DNA from: Spirochaetes bacterium GWF1_51_8
Lineage (GTDB): Bacteria; Spirochaetota; Brevinematia; Brevinematales; GWF1-51-8
Direction: 5' to 3'
DNA: 33,145 nucleotides
NCBI GenBank assembly: GCA_001829415.1
Contig: MIBE01000052.1
Coordinates: 1 to 33,145 of the forward strand
Notes under the pieces: generated by a model
What the model was told of the DNA's origin: nothing
Seen by the model: the letters and a program-made list of their open reading frames with translations, nothing else
Databases searched by the model: none
Made by a program: the position numbers and the translations under genes
In this document: positions 1-7,856 of the stretch, piece after piece
Layout of the letters: each line of letters starts with the position of its first letter
Position numbering within the stretch: the stretch's first letter is position 1

Positions 1-285
1 GGGATACTTGTTTTTCAGTAAGCCCTAATTAATCCATTACACTTCGATGGAAGTGCTAAAAACTCCATTAGAGAATAAAAGTCACTTCGACTACGTTTAG
101 TACAAGCGAGGTTTCCCGGGTCTTCTTTCAAGCTTTATCAGCGTGGCGGCTCGCTTGCCCCGAATTTCCGTGCGGGGTTCATTGCTTCATTTCTTTCTGG
201 CCGCGCAGAAAGAAATGAAGATTGTCTTTTTGATGTCTTGTGAAATGTTTTTATAGAATCACAGTATCTTAAAAAAGGTCTTAAA
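1..285. other. Gene-free left edge with dispersed repeat
   Basis: I see no coding region here. Near the left end is a short inverted repeat (CACTT-GAAGTG type, about 48-56). From about 140 to 220 the sequence resembles, in opposite orientation, the repeat element near 19155-19230: both hold an AAGCTTTATC segment, a GC-rich CGGCGG stretch and a perfect 15-bp hairpin built on TTTCTTTCTG. The region lies downstream of the minus-strand gene ending at 286 and could help end its transcription, but no T-tract follows the hairpin in that direction. Confidence 0.6.
185..220. repeat. Perfect 15-bp inverted repeat (repeat family copy 1)
   Basis: The arms at 185-199 and 206-220 are perfect reverse complements (CTTCATTTCTTTCTG and CAGAAAGAAATGAAG) around a 6-nt loop. 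A near-identical hairpin differing by a couple of compensated bases lies at 19155-19190. This marks a dispersed intergenic repeat family. Confidence 0.85.
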
Positions 286-1278
286 TTACAGGAACAATCC
301 ATCCGCTTGCGCGAACAATCCGAACATTCCGCCGGTGTGCAGGAAAAGGATGTTCGACTCGGGCGAGAACATACCGTCGTCGATCTGACGGAGCATGCCC
401 TGGAACGCCTTGGCGGTATAGACCGGATCGAGGAATACCCCTTCCGCTACGGCGACACGTTTGATCAGCTCGGCGACCTCGGGCGTGCTTTTGGCGTAGC
501 CCGTCCCGACAAATCCGTCGATCATCTGTATGTCCTTCGCGTGATGCGCCGCGGTCAACGTATGCTCGTCCTTATAAGCGCGGATAAGAAGATCGATCCT
601 GTCATGGAAGTAGTCCGCGTCGAGCATGACGTTGACACCGTATATCCTGATACGCCAGTCGATGAGTTCCTTGCAGAGGATAAGCCCGCCGAGAGTGCCG
701 CCTGTCCCGACCGCGCAGAAAACCGCGTCGAACGCGACATGCATCTTCTTCTCCTGCTCGCGGATCTCGAGCCCGGCGGAGATATAGCCGCTCAGCCCGG
801 TGGTGTCCGTTCCGCCCATCGGGATGACATAGGGGCGGTAGCCCTTCGCGCGGAGGTCTTCCGCTGCTTCTTCCAGAAGGTCGTCGCTGTAACGGAACAG
901 CGAGTTGTCGTCCGTCCAACGGATTTCCGCGTCGAGCAGTTTGTCAAGCAGGAGATTGCCCTGGCAGGCGTCCTTAGGTTCCGAACCGCCGAGGATCAGC
1001 ACCGGGCGCCATCCGAACTGCCGCGCGAGCACCGCCGTCGCTCTCGCGTGATTAGACTGGATTCCGCCGCATGTCACTACGCAGTTAGCGTCCTGCTGTT
1101 TTGCCTGATAGAAATGGTATTCCAGCTTGCGGATTTTATTCCCCGAGAGCGCCATCCCGGTCAAGTCGTCGCGCTTCACGTACAGGCTGTGACCGAGCTC
1201 TTTACTGAGCCGTTCGAGCTTGACTATCGGGGTCTGGCCATGCATTAAATTCAGTTTCTTTTTCAAAAAATCGAACAT
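286..1278 (-). CDS. dcyD: PLP-dependent D-cysteine desulfhydrase / ACC deaminase family protein
   Basis: This 330-residue protein belongs to the fold-type II PLP enzymes of the D-cysteine desulfhydrase/ACC deaminase family (about 325-340 aa). The family converts D-cysteine to pyruvate, sulfide and ammonia, or opens aminocyclopropane-carboxylate. The sequence shows SGNKIRKLEYH with the expected Schiff-base lysine at K48, then TCGGIQSNHARA (about 69-80) and the phosphate-binding GTGGTLGGL loop. There is no signal peptide, so it is cytoplasmic. The ATG at 1276-1278 follows a strong AAAGGAGGG site that overlaps the stop of the upstream WG-repeat gene, 10 bp away, so the two are probably co-transcribed. 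Substrate choice (D-cysteine, ACC or another D-amino acid) cannot be settled from motifs, so the symbol is tentative. Confidence 0.85.
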   Translation of the reverse strand: MFDFLKKKLNLMHGQTPIVKLERLSKELGHSLYVKRDDLTGMALSGNKIRKLEYHFYQAKQQDANCVVTCGGIQSNHARATAVLARQFGWRPVLILGGSEPKDACQGNLLLDKLLDAEIRWTDDNSLFRYSDDLLEEAAEDLRAKGYRPYVIPMGGTDTTGLSGYISAGLEIREQEKKMHVAFDAVFCAVGTGGTLGGLILCKELIDWRIRIYGVNVMLDADYFHDRIDLLIRAYKDEHTLTAAHHAKDIQMIDGFVGTGYAKSTPEVAELIKRVAVAEGVFLDPVYTAKAFQGMLRQIDDGMFSPESNILFLHTGGMFGLFAQADGLFL

Positions 1279-1288
1279 ACGCCCTCCT

Positions 1289-2965
1289 TTATTCTCCCTT
1301 GACCGGCGCGATATCCTTCACAAACGGGTAGGCGTCGGAGAACGACGGCTTGATGATAAACTCGCCGTTTTGATCGATGAAACCCCATTTTCCCATGAAA
1401 TTCACCGGCGCGAGGCCGTCATGGAACGACCCTGCTTCGTCATACTGGAACGGTATCGCCAGCTGCCCCTTAATATTGATATAGCCGTACTTCCCTTTGC
1501 CCTTGACCGGCGCGAGTCCTCCGGTAAAATGCCCGCCGTTTTCGAAAATCGGCTTTATCGCGACATTGCCCGTTTTATCGAGATAGCCGTAACGGTTCGA
1601 GAGGCAGAAGAGCGCCAGCCCATCGGAGTACTGGTAGAGGTCGTCATATATAGCGGGGGCGACCCAGTTTCCAGAGGCGCCGATCATGCCGTAAAGCAGG
1701 TTGCTCTGCACCACCGCGAAACCGTTCTCGAATGGTGCCGCCGTATCGTAACGGAACTCGCCGGCAGGCTTTCCCGAATGATCGATATACCCGAAGTAGC
1801 CGCCTTTTTTCACCACCGCGAAGCCGTTAAAGAAAGGGAATGCGTATGCGAAAGAGGGCATGACCGAGACAGCGCCGTTAAGGTCGATATAGCCGTAGAG
1901 CTCGTCGGCGATGATAATGGCCTTGCCTTCCGAAAAACCGCTTCCCTTGATGATGGTCAGGTTCTGCACCGCCCAGAATGCGGTATTCCGGATATCGGGA
2001 TCGGTGTCGCGCAGTAATGCGATCAGCGGAAGGAGAGAGAACTCGCCGCCGATCTTGACGATTGTCCGGATCGCGGCGATCTTGACCGTCTTGTCGGTAT
2101 CGTTGAGCCGCTGGATGAGCGGGAGAATGGCATCTACCGCCATGAGTTCTCCGAGTCCCCACACCGCGAGGAAACGCGTCGACGGATCGGAGTTGGTCAG
2201 CGCGGTGACAAGCGCGCGCGTACCGTCTTTCATTTTAAGCTCGCCGATAGCCCATAACGCGAAGAGTTTATCGTCAATTGACTGGGATTTCAGGTGTCCG
2301 AGTATCTCGGCAGGCGTCATACCTTCCGGCTTCTTCCCCGTCTGCTGAAATTTGATGTGGAATGACTCGGCCTGAGCGGTCATCTTCGCGAAGAGTTCTT
2401 TCGGCTCGGGTACTAACGAGTTCAGCTCGATGACTATTTTCCCGGCCTTATCGATATACCCGAACCGCATTTTACCGTTCAGATGAGACGACGACTTCCC
2501 GGGGATATAGCCCACGAGCGCCAATCCCTCTGAAAAATCCTCGGCGTACAGGAAGGATGGCTTGACCAGGTATCCGCCATTTTTATCGAGATAACCGTAC
2601 TTCTCGCCTTCCTTGACACATGCGAAGCCCTCGTGAAAACCGTAAGCCTCGGTATAGAACCCGCCGAAAACAGGCTTTCCGGTTTTATCGATATAGTAAA
2701 GACGGTTGGATAGCTCAGTCACAGCGAGTCCCTCGGAGAACGACGACGCTTTTTGGAAAACCGGCGGGATCACTATCAAGCCGTTCGTGCCGATATACCC
2801 GAAATAATCGCCTACACGAAAAACGGCGGCGCCTTCGGAAAAGCTCCAGATATCGTCGAATTGGGGCGCGAGCAGGTACCGGCCGTCCATGCCGATAATA
2901 CCGAATTTATGTCCCGAGCAGGACGTGAGCAGGATGACGAAAAGGAAGAAAAAGGCGGTTTTCAT
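1289..2965 (-). CDS. WG-repeat lipoprotein with inserted HEAT-repeat block
   Basis: This 558-residue lipoprotein has a short hydrophobic signal and lipobox LTSC (Cys16). Residues 17-180 and 340-558 are repeated WG/KWG units of the pattern YGYID.xGK..I.P.F..A..FSEGLA.V, a beta-propeller-like family common in surface proteins. Residues about 218-340 are instead alpha-helical HEAT-like repeats (LFALWAIGEL, FLAVWGLGEL, VKIAAIRTIVKIG, IRNTAFWAVQNL). The helical block interrupts a WG unit: the unit stops after GKIVIELN and resumes at GFSEGKA, so it reads as a domain insertion and not a tail-to-head fusion. ATG at 2963-2965 follows an AGGAG site. It is the first gene of a pair with the PLP enzyme. 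The function is unknown; a protein-binding scaffold is the usual inference for both repeat types. Confidence 0.85.
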   Translation of the reverse strand: MKTAFFFLFVILLTSCSGHKFGIIGMDGRYLLAPQFDDIWSFSEGAAVFRVGDYFGYIGTNGLIVIPPVFQKASSFSEGLAVTELSNRLYYIDKTGKPVFGGFYTEAYGFHEGFACVKEGEKYGYLDKNGGYLVKPSFLYAEDFSEGLALVGYIPGKSSSHLNGKMRFGYIDKAGKIVIELNSLVPEPKELFAKMTAQAESFHIKFQQTGKKPEGMTPAEILGHLKSQSIDDKLFALWAIGELKMKDGTRALVTALTNSDPSTRFLAVWGLGELMAVDAILPLIQRLNDTDKTVKIAAIRTIVKIGGEFSLLPLIALLRDTDPDIRNTAFWAVQNLTIIKGSGFSEGKAIIIADELYGYIDLNGAVSVMPSFAYAFPFFNGFAVVKKGGYFGYIDHSGKPAGEFRYDTAAPFENGFAVVQSNLLYGMIGASGNWVAPAIYDDLYQYSDGLALFCLSNRYGYLDKTGNVAIKPIFENGGHFTGGLAPVKGKGKYGYINIKGQLAIPFQYDEAGSFHDGLAPVNFMGKWGFIDQNGEFIIKPSFSDAYPFVKDIAPVKGE

Positions 2966-2994
2966 GGATAGCTCCTATTGATTATAACCCTTAA

Positions 2995-3163
2995 ATGAAA
3001 AAAATCGAAATTTCGGCGGGAATATTAGGATTCTTCTTTGTCGGCAGCGGACAGTATATCGGGAAAAAAGCAGGGATGGAGAATTCTCGCAGTACTTGCT
3101 CCGGTAAAAAATAGCCGAATTATGGTAAAGAGAAGATTGATTACAACCAGTGAAATCCAATAA
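2995..3163 (+). pseudogene. Possible remnant of a small membrane protein gene
   Basis: The plus strand begins an ATG frame reading MKKIEISAGILGFFFVGSGQ then YIGKK, which resembles the start of small TM2-like membrane proteins (GxGQxYxGKK pattern). It hits a stop at 3112-3114. A second frame continues with GWRILAVLAPVKN and stops at 3161-3163, as expected if a frameshift split one gene near 3075. There is no convincing ribosome binding site. The call rests only on this two-frame pattern and could be chance. Confidence 0.2.
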
Positions 3164-3187
3164 TCCGGCTCCGGCATCGATACCGCC

Positions 3188-3586
3188 TTAATAGTCCAGG
3201 AACGACCAATAACTCAGGATATCGAATTTTTTCAGGGCTGTATTGTAGTTCAGCCTGATACCGAGAACATCGCGATCCTTGCTTTTCAGGATGATGAAAT
3301 GGGACGCGGTGCCGTCGCCATTGGCGCTGTCCCCAGTGAACACATCGACCTGAAAGTCCTGCCAGAATTCGTCTTTATACTTATAGAGCTCGTTCAGCAG
3401 ATTGGTCTCGATCGAGACGATGAGCGGGATGTCGCGGTTCGTGCTGAGGTTGAATATAGTATTGGTAAAACTATTCTCACAGAGAAAGATTCCCAGCGAT
3501 TTAGCCTGACTTGTCACATCCTGCTGTACGGCGCATGCGGCGGTCAAACCCGCCATGATGAATATAAAAAGTATTAAGGTTTTCAT
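3188..3586 (-). CDS. Small secreted protein, probable lipoprotein, unknown function
   Basis: This protein of about 132 residues was not recognised. It starts MKTLILFIFIMAGLTAAC, a good signal peptide with a relaxed lipobox (TAAC, Cys18); the same TAAC box occurs in the 5'-nucleotidase at 11133. The mature part is mixed alpha/beta and ends DILSYWSFLDY, with a central stretch HFIILKSKDRDVLGIRLNYN that looks like paired beta strands. The ATG at 3584-3586 has GGAG 11 nt upstream; a GTG at 3596-3598 would overlap that GGAG, so the ATG is preferred. The gene stands alone between two non-coding stretches. No family could be assigned. Confidence 0.6.
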   Translation of the reverse strand: MKTLILFIFIMAGLTAACAVQQDVTSQAKSLGIFLCENSFTNTIFNLSTNRDIPLIVSIETNLLNELYKYKDEFWQDFQVDVFTGDSANGDGTASHFIILKSKDRDVLGIRLNYNTALKKFDILSYWSFLDY

Positions 3587-3780
3587 AGTTACACTCACTC
3601 CAATATTGGGAATATTTTAATATAAAAATAGATTTTTATCAAACCAACTCCCGGTTTTTTGGAGATTTCCTGAGAAAGGAGTTAGAATATTATAGAAAGA
3701 ATTTATCACCGCCATATTGAAGAATGAAAAACAGGGCGAAATGGCGTATGTTGACGAAGTCATTAAATACACGATTTTTT

Positions 3781-3945
3781 GTCACTGCGAGCCTGCCTTC
3801 TGCCGAAGGTAGACAGGACGCGAAGCGGCGAAGCAGTCTGTTTTATATATTTACCCAGTAATTAAATAGATTGCTTCGGCTATGGTTCGGCATCCCGACG
3901 ATGAAGTCGGGACAAGCGCTCACCATGACGCCACGCAATGACAAA
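3781..3945. repeat. Dispersed CAATGAC-type intergenic repeat
   Basis: The segment opens with GTCACTGCGAGCC, passes through GCGAAGCGGCGAAGCAGTCTG and ATTGCTTCGGCTATGG, and closes with CGCAATGACAAAA. This is the layout of the widespread TCATTGCGAGC...GAAGCAATCT repeats of many genomes, here as two inward-facing degenerate copies. It contains internal hairpins, for example TCCCGAC/GTCGGGA near 3893-3912. A related pair of short units lies at 32771-32845. Confidence 0.65.
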
Positions 3946-3959
3946 ATGAGTTTGTCATT
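3937..3959. repeat. 9-bp perfect hairpin at repeat end
   Basis: AATGACAAA (3937-3945) and TTTGTCATT (3951-3959) are perfect reverse complements around a 5-nt loop. It sits at the right edge of the dispersed repeat and may be its terminal palindrome. Confidence 0.6.
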
Positions 3960-4012
3960 AAGCCCAATGGCGCCGGTCTTTTATCACCATCCGGCACTTA
4001 TGCGGGCGGACT

Positions 4013-4042
4013 ATGACAAAATCGAACAATTAACCGTATATT
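4013..4042 (+). promoter_or_regulatory. Candidate sigma-70 promoter before the lipoprotein cluster
   Basis: ATGACA (5 of 6 matches to the -35 consensus) lies 18 nt before TATATT (5 of 6 matches to -10). It lies about 70 bp upstream of the TTG start of the first cluster gene in AT-rich DNA. It is the best-placed start point for transcription of the genes from 4115 onward. Confidence 0.4.
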
Positions 4043-4114
4043 AAATAATTCCTTATATTGAATTAATCCAACCATTAAAAAATATACCTCTAAGTTCAGA
4101 ATAGGAGTAATCTA

Positions 4115-4903
4115 TTGAAATTCCGGCTCCTTCTCCTACTTTCCGGTATTCTCGTTCTCGGCGGATGTCAAACTCAGCTCAGCGAATTCAAGCCGGGTAT
4201 GGCGGATTTCCAGTCCCCGGGCTCTATGCCGTCGGGCTATACGAACCATCACGCGACCTTCAAAGGGCCATATCTCACAATTACCAATATCAACTATGAC
4301 GCGTCGTTCCACGGCGCGACCACAATCGCCCAGCTCCGCCAGATCATGGAAACAGACGGCGATTTCGAGGGCAGGGCGTACCCGATTAAGGGGGTTATCA
4401 CGGGGCTTTGCTATTTCGGATCGAGCTTTACCTCATGGCAGCTCTATGTTCAGGACAGCACCGGCGGTATCTATTTCTGGGTCTCAGGCGGGGTATCCGG
4501 GGTGACATCGTCCAGTCTCGGACAGGTACTTACTTGTATTGTCACGGGAGCCAAGTCTTACAAAGGGCTGAAGGAAGTCGCCGCTGTGTCCTCGCCGTCA
4601 GTCACCCCCACGGGTGCGCCGTCGGCGATCTATGTCAAGGATATCCAGGACCTCGCGGGGACGGACGACGGGATTGTGATCCGCGCGACCGGAACGGTCA
4701 AGGATGTCATCCTCGATGACAGCGGAGCATATATAGTCTCGTTCAACGAGAGCATCCCTCTCTTTTACTCCATTAACGGTGTATATACGCCGGGGCAGAA
4801 GGTGACCGTGGTGGGGCCGTTGTGTCTCGACGCGGGTATCCCGATGATCGATAATTTTCAGGGGTATCCGCATGCGGATACGACCTATTCCATAAAGTGG
4901 TGA
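4115..4903 (+). CDS. Lipoprotein with two OB-fold-like domains
   Basis: This 262-residue lipoprotein has lipobox LGGC (Cys18). Residues about 85-160 fit an OB fold of the YhcR/ExeM-associated type: GRAYPIKGVITG, then WQLYVQDSTGGIYFW, then GQVLTCIVTGAKSYKGLKEV. A second, weaker copy covers about 186-250 (IVIRATGTVKDV, then GQKVTVVGPL). In known extracellular nucleases such domains are fused to the catalytic domain and are thought to bind nucleic acid; here no catalytic domain is attached. The start is TTG at 4115, seven bases after AGGAG at 4103-4107. It is the first gene of the nuclease and nucleotidase cluster, so a nucleic-acid-binding role at the cell surface is inferred. OB folds can also bind sugars or proteins. 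Confidence 0.75.
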   Translation: MKFRLLLLLSGILVLGGCQTQLSEFKPGMADFQSPGSMPSGYTNHHATFKGPYLTITNINYDASFHGATTIAQLRQIMETDGDFEGRAYPIKGVITGLCYFGSSFTSWQLYVQDSTGGIYFWVSGGVSGVTSSSLGQVLTCIVTGAKSYKGLKEVAAVSSPSVTPTGAPSAIYVKDIQDLAGTDDGIVIRATGTVKDVILDDSGAYIVSFNESIPLFYSINGVYTPGQKVTVVGPLCLDAGIPMIDNFQGYPHADTTYSIKW

Positions 4904-4906
4904 AGT

Positions 4907-5034
4907 AAGTGAAAAGTTACAAGTAACAGGTGACAAGAAAAAAAGGTTTGCATACCAAGCGTGTAAAAGAAATAAGATATAGCGAAAGTGAGATGGGAGA
5001 TGAGATTTCCACTTTCCACTTGTCACTTTTAACT
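4907..5034. repeat. Short degenerate repeats, inverted across the spacer
   Basis: The left block (4907-4937) is built of AAGT(G/T)A and GTTAC/GTAAC/GTGACAAG words. The right block (5006-5034) carries the reverse complement theme (TCCACTTTCCACTTGTCAC). The blocks flank about 70 bp of A-rich sequence between the OB-fold and Ig/LTD genes. Similar heptamer-like word repeats occur in many bacterial spacers. I see no T-tract that would make it a terminator. Confidence 0.45.
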
Positions 5035-5055
5035 GAATATAATTAGGAGGATCAT

Positions 5056-7053
5056 ATGAAAAGAACCGTTTTATTTGCGGCTCTTGTTCTGACGACCGCG
5101 TTCGTCATGATCGGGTGCAGTGTTCCGGTTCCCGGCGACGGCGATCCGAACCAGACTGTGACGGGACCGACGATTACACTTACGAGCCCTGCGGAAGGGT
5201 TTATCAGTACGAACAGCAATGTGCTTGTTTCCGGTACGTCGTCGGACGCCGACGGAGTGCTGGGCACTTATCTTATCATCGATGCGCTTGCGGCGAAAAA
5301 GATCGGCACGACAAGTTTTTCGACCAATCTTGTTCTCGACCCCGGCGCGCATGTTCTGAAAATCTATGCGTATGATGGGCAGGCGAATTCGTCATTGACG
5401 AATATCCGCAATGTTACGGTCTCGATCAGCGGAGCGGATTCCACTCCTCCCGTGCTGGCAGTCGTGAAGCCCGCGTTGTCCTCGACAGTCTATTCATCCA
5501 ATCAGGTGAATGTGTCCGGGACGGCTTCCGATAGCAAGAGCGGCGTGGAAGGCGTATACCTCAGTGTCAATAGCGGCTTGTTTGTCCGGATCGGCGGTGT
5601 GACATTTACCACAAACCTCTCGTTCCTCAATAACACCACGAACCTTTTAAAGGTTTACGCGAAGGATGTCTCGAATAACTATTCGGCGACCAATTCCTAT
5701 ACCGCGATTATCAGTATCGGCTTCACGGGGCCGAACTTCGATTTCGAGCTTTGGACAGGCTCATCGCCCGATAGCTGGACGAACTCGCTAAGCAATATTT
5801 CAGCCGTCAACTTCACGACGATAGCCCAGAGCGCTAACGGCGCCGGGTACGGCGGAACGGGTTACGCCGCGGCATTAAGCCAGACCGCTGTCTCCTATCC
5901 CGCGATCTGGAATATCACCGAAATCCCCGTGACCCCGGGCGATCAGGTGATTGTCAAATACTATGCTAAAATGACTGCGGGTACTCCCCGGTGCGCTACG
6001 TTTATGGCGTTCTATTCCGGGACGAACCAGACCGGGTATATCAGCAAGTACTATGGCGCCACTTATATCCTCGACGGTTCTTGGAAAGAAGTCTACACGG
6101 TTCACACGATCGGTAACGGCACAAACTATATGTATGCCGGCATCGAAGGCGGAAGCAGCAGTTTTAACGGCACCTTCCTTGTGGACAGTATGATCGCGGG
6201 TGTAATTAGCGATCTCGACAGCGCAAATCCCGTGATCGACACATGGACGACCCCCGCGGAAAGTAATACCCAGATCATCGGCTCTGTCGGGTTCTCCGGG
6301 ACTGTCAGTGACGACGTCGCGGTGAAGTATGTGTACGCCGCGCTCGGTAATGTCACGAATATGGCAGTACCAGCGACCGGGACATTTACAGTCAACCTGA
6401 ATTATTTGACCACCGGGACGAATATAACACTTTATCTTTGGGCTGAAGATTTCGCCGGGAACTTCTCGACCGTGCTTACCCGCACAATCACGCTGACAAA
6501 TCTCGATGTCAGCAGTTTGCCTGAAGAGCTTTTTATATCAGGTTATTACGAAAGCGCGCCGTTAAGCAGAAAAGCTATTGCTATCTACAACCCGAAGACA
6601 AACGCGGTCAGTTTGAATGCCTATAAACTTCATAAAGGCGTGAACGGCGCGGCATGGCCGGGTACGGTATTAACTCTCTCGAATTACTCGATTCCCGCGG
6701 GCGGTGTGTTTGTTGTCGGCAGTGCGGACTCAACCAACCATTTCACTTTGAATATTACGAATACCACCTACGCGAACTGGAATGGCGACGATGCTGTCGG
6801 CTTATCGAAGAACGACGTAATGATCGATACATTCGGTCAGTTCGGAAGCGATCCGGGCACTGGGTGGGCTGTCGCGGGTGTGGCGAACGCCACGGTCGAC
6901 CATGTGATCATCAGAAAGTATATGGTAACGATAGGTACCAACGATTGGGCTGTTGCGGCAGGTACCGATGCGTCCTCATCTCAATGGCAGGTTTACAATA
7001 TCAATGCCGATGAGTGGAGAATGACCAATCATTCTTGTGTAAAACCTCAGTAA
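5056..7053 (+). CDS. Multidomain lipoprotein: Ig-like domains, jelly-roll-like domain and lamin-tail (LTD)
   Basis: This 665-residue lipoprotein has lipobox MIGC (Cys21). Domains in order: two Ig-like repeats (about 38-125 and 130-218, each PxxxxxxPAxxxxxxxxxVxVSGTxSD), a beta-sandwich resembling carbohydrate-binding modules (about 222-382, NFDFELWTGSSPDSW), a third Ig-like repeat (about 392-482) and a C-terminal lamin-tail domain (about 488-620). The LTD shows AIAIYNPKT, WNGDDAVGLSKND, DTFGQFGSDPG and VIIRKY, a pattern seen in secreted bacterial nucleases. No catalytic motif is visible. ATG at 5056 follows AGGAGG. A hairpin terminator follows the stop. The likely job is adhesion to, or presentation of, nucleic acid for the nucleases next door. 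This is inference. Confidence 0.8.
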   Translation: MKRTVLFAALVLTTAFVMIGCSVPVPGDGDPNQTVTGPTITLTSPAEGFISTNSNVLVSGTSSDADGVLGTYLIIDALAAKKIGTTSFSTNLVLDPGAHVLKIYAYDGQANSSLTNIRNVTVSISGADSTPPVLAVVKPALSSTVYSSNQVNVSGTASDSKSGVEGVYLSVNSGLFVRIGGVTFTTNLSFLNNTTNLLKVYAKDVSNNYSATNSYTAIISIGFTGPNFDFELWTGSSPDSWTNSLSNISAVNFTTIAQSANGAGYGGTGYAAALSQTAVSYPAIWNITEIPVTPGDQVIVKYYAKMTAGTPRCATFMAFYSGTNQTGYISKYYGATYILDGSWKEVYTVHTIGNGTNYMYAGIEGGSSSFNGTFLVDSMIAGVISDLDSANPVIDTWTTPAESNTQIIGSVGFSGTVSDDVAVKYVYAALGNVTNMAVPATGTFTVNLNYLTTGTNITLYLWAEDFAGNFSTVLTRTITLTNLDVSSLPEELFISGYYESAPLSRKAIAIYNPKTNAVSLNAYKLHKGVNGAAWPGTVLTLSNYSIPAGGVFVVGSADSTNHFTLNITNTTYANWNGDDAVGLSKNDVMIDTFGQFGSDPGTGWAVAGVANATVDHVIIRKYMVTIGTNDWAVAAGTDASSSQWQVYNINADEWRMTNHSCVKPQ

Positions 7054-7064
7054 TTGTGTTTTTC

Positions 7065-7096
7065 CCCGTCCCGCGAAAGCGGGACGGGATGTTTTT
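7065..7096 (+). terminator. Rho-independent terminator inside the cluster
   Basis: A perfect 10-bp GC-rich stem (7065-7074 with 7079-7088) with a GAAA tetraloop is followed by ATGTTTTTATT. It lies 12 bp after the Ig/LTD gene and 28 bp before the next start. It could separate the first two genes from the rest or act as a partial, readthrough terminator. Confidence 0.85.
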
Positions 7097-7123
7097 ATTC
7101 CTTTTATTCTTTCGGAGCGTTAT

Positions 7124-7855
7124 ATGCTGAATAAGTTCGGATTGTCCGCGGCCACAGTGTTCATACTTCTCTTCACCGGGTGTCTCGGGGAGCCTGACGG
7201 GAAACCGTTCAACGGCCTCACCGGCTATATGGAAACCCGTTCGTCCCTCTATGTCGAGGAAGTACATTGGGCGGGGAGTGTGGACAACAACGGCGCGAAC
7301 TCCAATCCGGACGACGATTTTATCGAGGTCTGCAATGCCTACTATGGAGTGGTGAATTACGAAGGCTGGATCGTGGTGGTCGAGGGGCAATCTTACCTGC
7401 GGATCATCCTGCCGAAGGGCGCGGTGCTCGATCAGGGCGAGGTGTTCACTATCGGCAACAACACGAACGGCGCGTTCTCGCATTTCGATATGGTCGTCCC
7501 TGAGTTGAAACTTCCCGGAACGGGATTCGCGATCAAGCTCTATGACGGCGGCGGGCAGAAATACGCCGATACCGCCGATTTCGGTGTCAACGAACCATTG
7601 CCGGTCGTCGATCCGTTAGCGGCAGGGAGCTATCTCCCCGCCGGGGTCAATCTCTCCAAGCTGAAAAAGTCGGCCGTCCGGCTGAAAGACTCTTACGGCG
7701 GTGCGATGGACAGCTATTACCCGATCAAGAACTGGATCACATACAGCCTTGGCGTGCCTGCGTCGGCGGTAAAAGCGTCGTACAACAAAGCGGTGCTTTG
7801 CTCGCCGGGCGCGGTGACAGGCGGCGAAGGCCAGAGCGGCGGCGGGGAGGAATAG
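7124..7855 (+). CDS. Lipoprotein with a lamin-tail-like domain
   Basis: This 243-residue lipoprotein has lipobox FTGC (Cys20). The mature N-terminal half reads YVEEVHWAGSVDNN, then DDDFIEVCN and GWIVVVEG, the same beta-sandwich signature (V.EI.W.GS...DxFIEL.N...GW) that ends the PLD proteins at 7857 and 14261. It is thus a free-standing lamin-tail-like domain. The C-terminus is rich in Gly and Glu and looks disordered. No enzyme motif is seen. GGAG lies 6 nt before the ATG. The stop is 1 nt from the next start, whose ribosome site lies inside this gene, so translation of the two is probably coupled. A partner or anchor role with the downstream nuclease is inferred. Confidence 0.7.
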   Translation: MLNKFGLSAATVFILLFTGCLGEPDGKPFNGLTGYMETRSSLYVEEVHWAGSVDNNGANSNPDDDFIEVCNAYYGVVNYEGWIVVVEGQSYLRIILPKGAVLDQGEVFTIGNNTNGAFSHFDMVVPELKLPGTGFAIKLYDGGGQKYADTADFGVNEPLPVVDPLAAGSYLPAGVNLSKLKKSAVRLKDSYGGAMDSYYPIKNWITYSLGVPASAVKASYNKAVLCSPGAVTGGEGQSGGGEE

Positions 7856-7856
7856 G

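Larger units (their letters stand above)
3587..4114. other. Intergenic region of about 530 bp with repeat and promoter
   Basis: No intact gene is visible. The region holds a dispersed GTCA(C/T)TGCGAG...CAATGAC-type repeat (about 3781-3945), a small hairpin at its end (3937-3959) and a promoter-like sequence just before the scavenging cluster (4013-4042). The 120 bases before the repeat contain short peptides in more than one frame and may be decayed coding sequence, but I cannot name a parent gene. Confidence 0.6.

Noticed and set aside
307-1248. Open frame of 313 codons on the plus strand
   Set aside because: Antisense to the PLP enzyme, which has clear motifs and a ribosome binding site.
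2981-2986. TATAAT on the minus strand before the WG-repeat gene
   Set aside because: It lies so close to the AGGAG site that the transcript would start inside it, and no good -35 box lies upstream.
2975-3160. Small minus-strand frame of 61 codons
   Set aside because: No ribosome site, no signal and no family resemblance; the opposite strand gives the more protein-like peptide.
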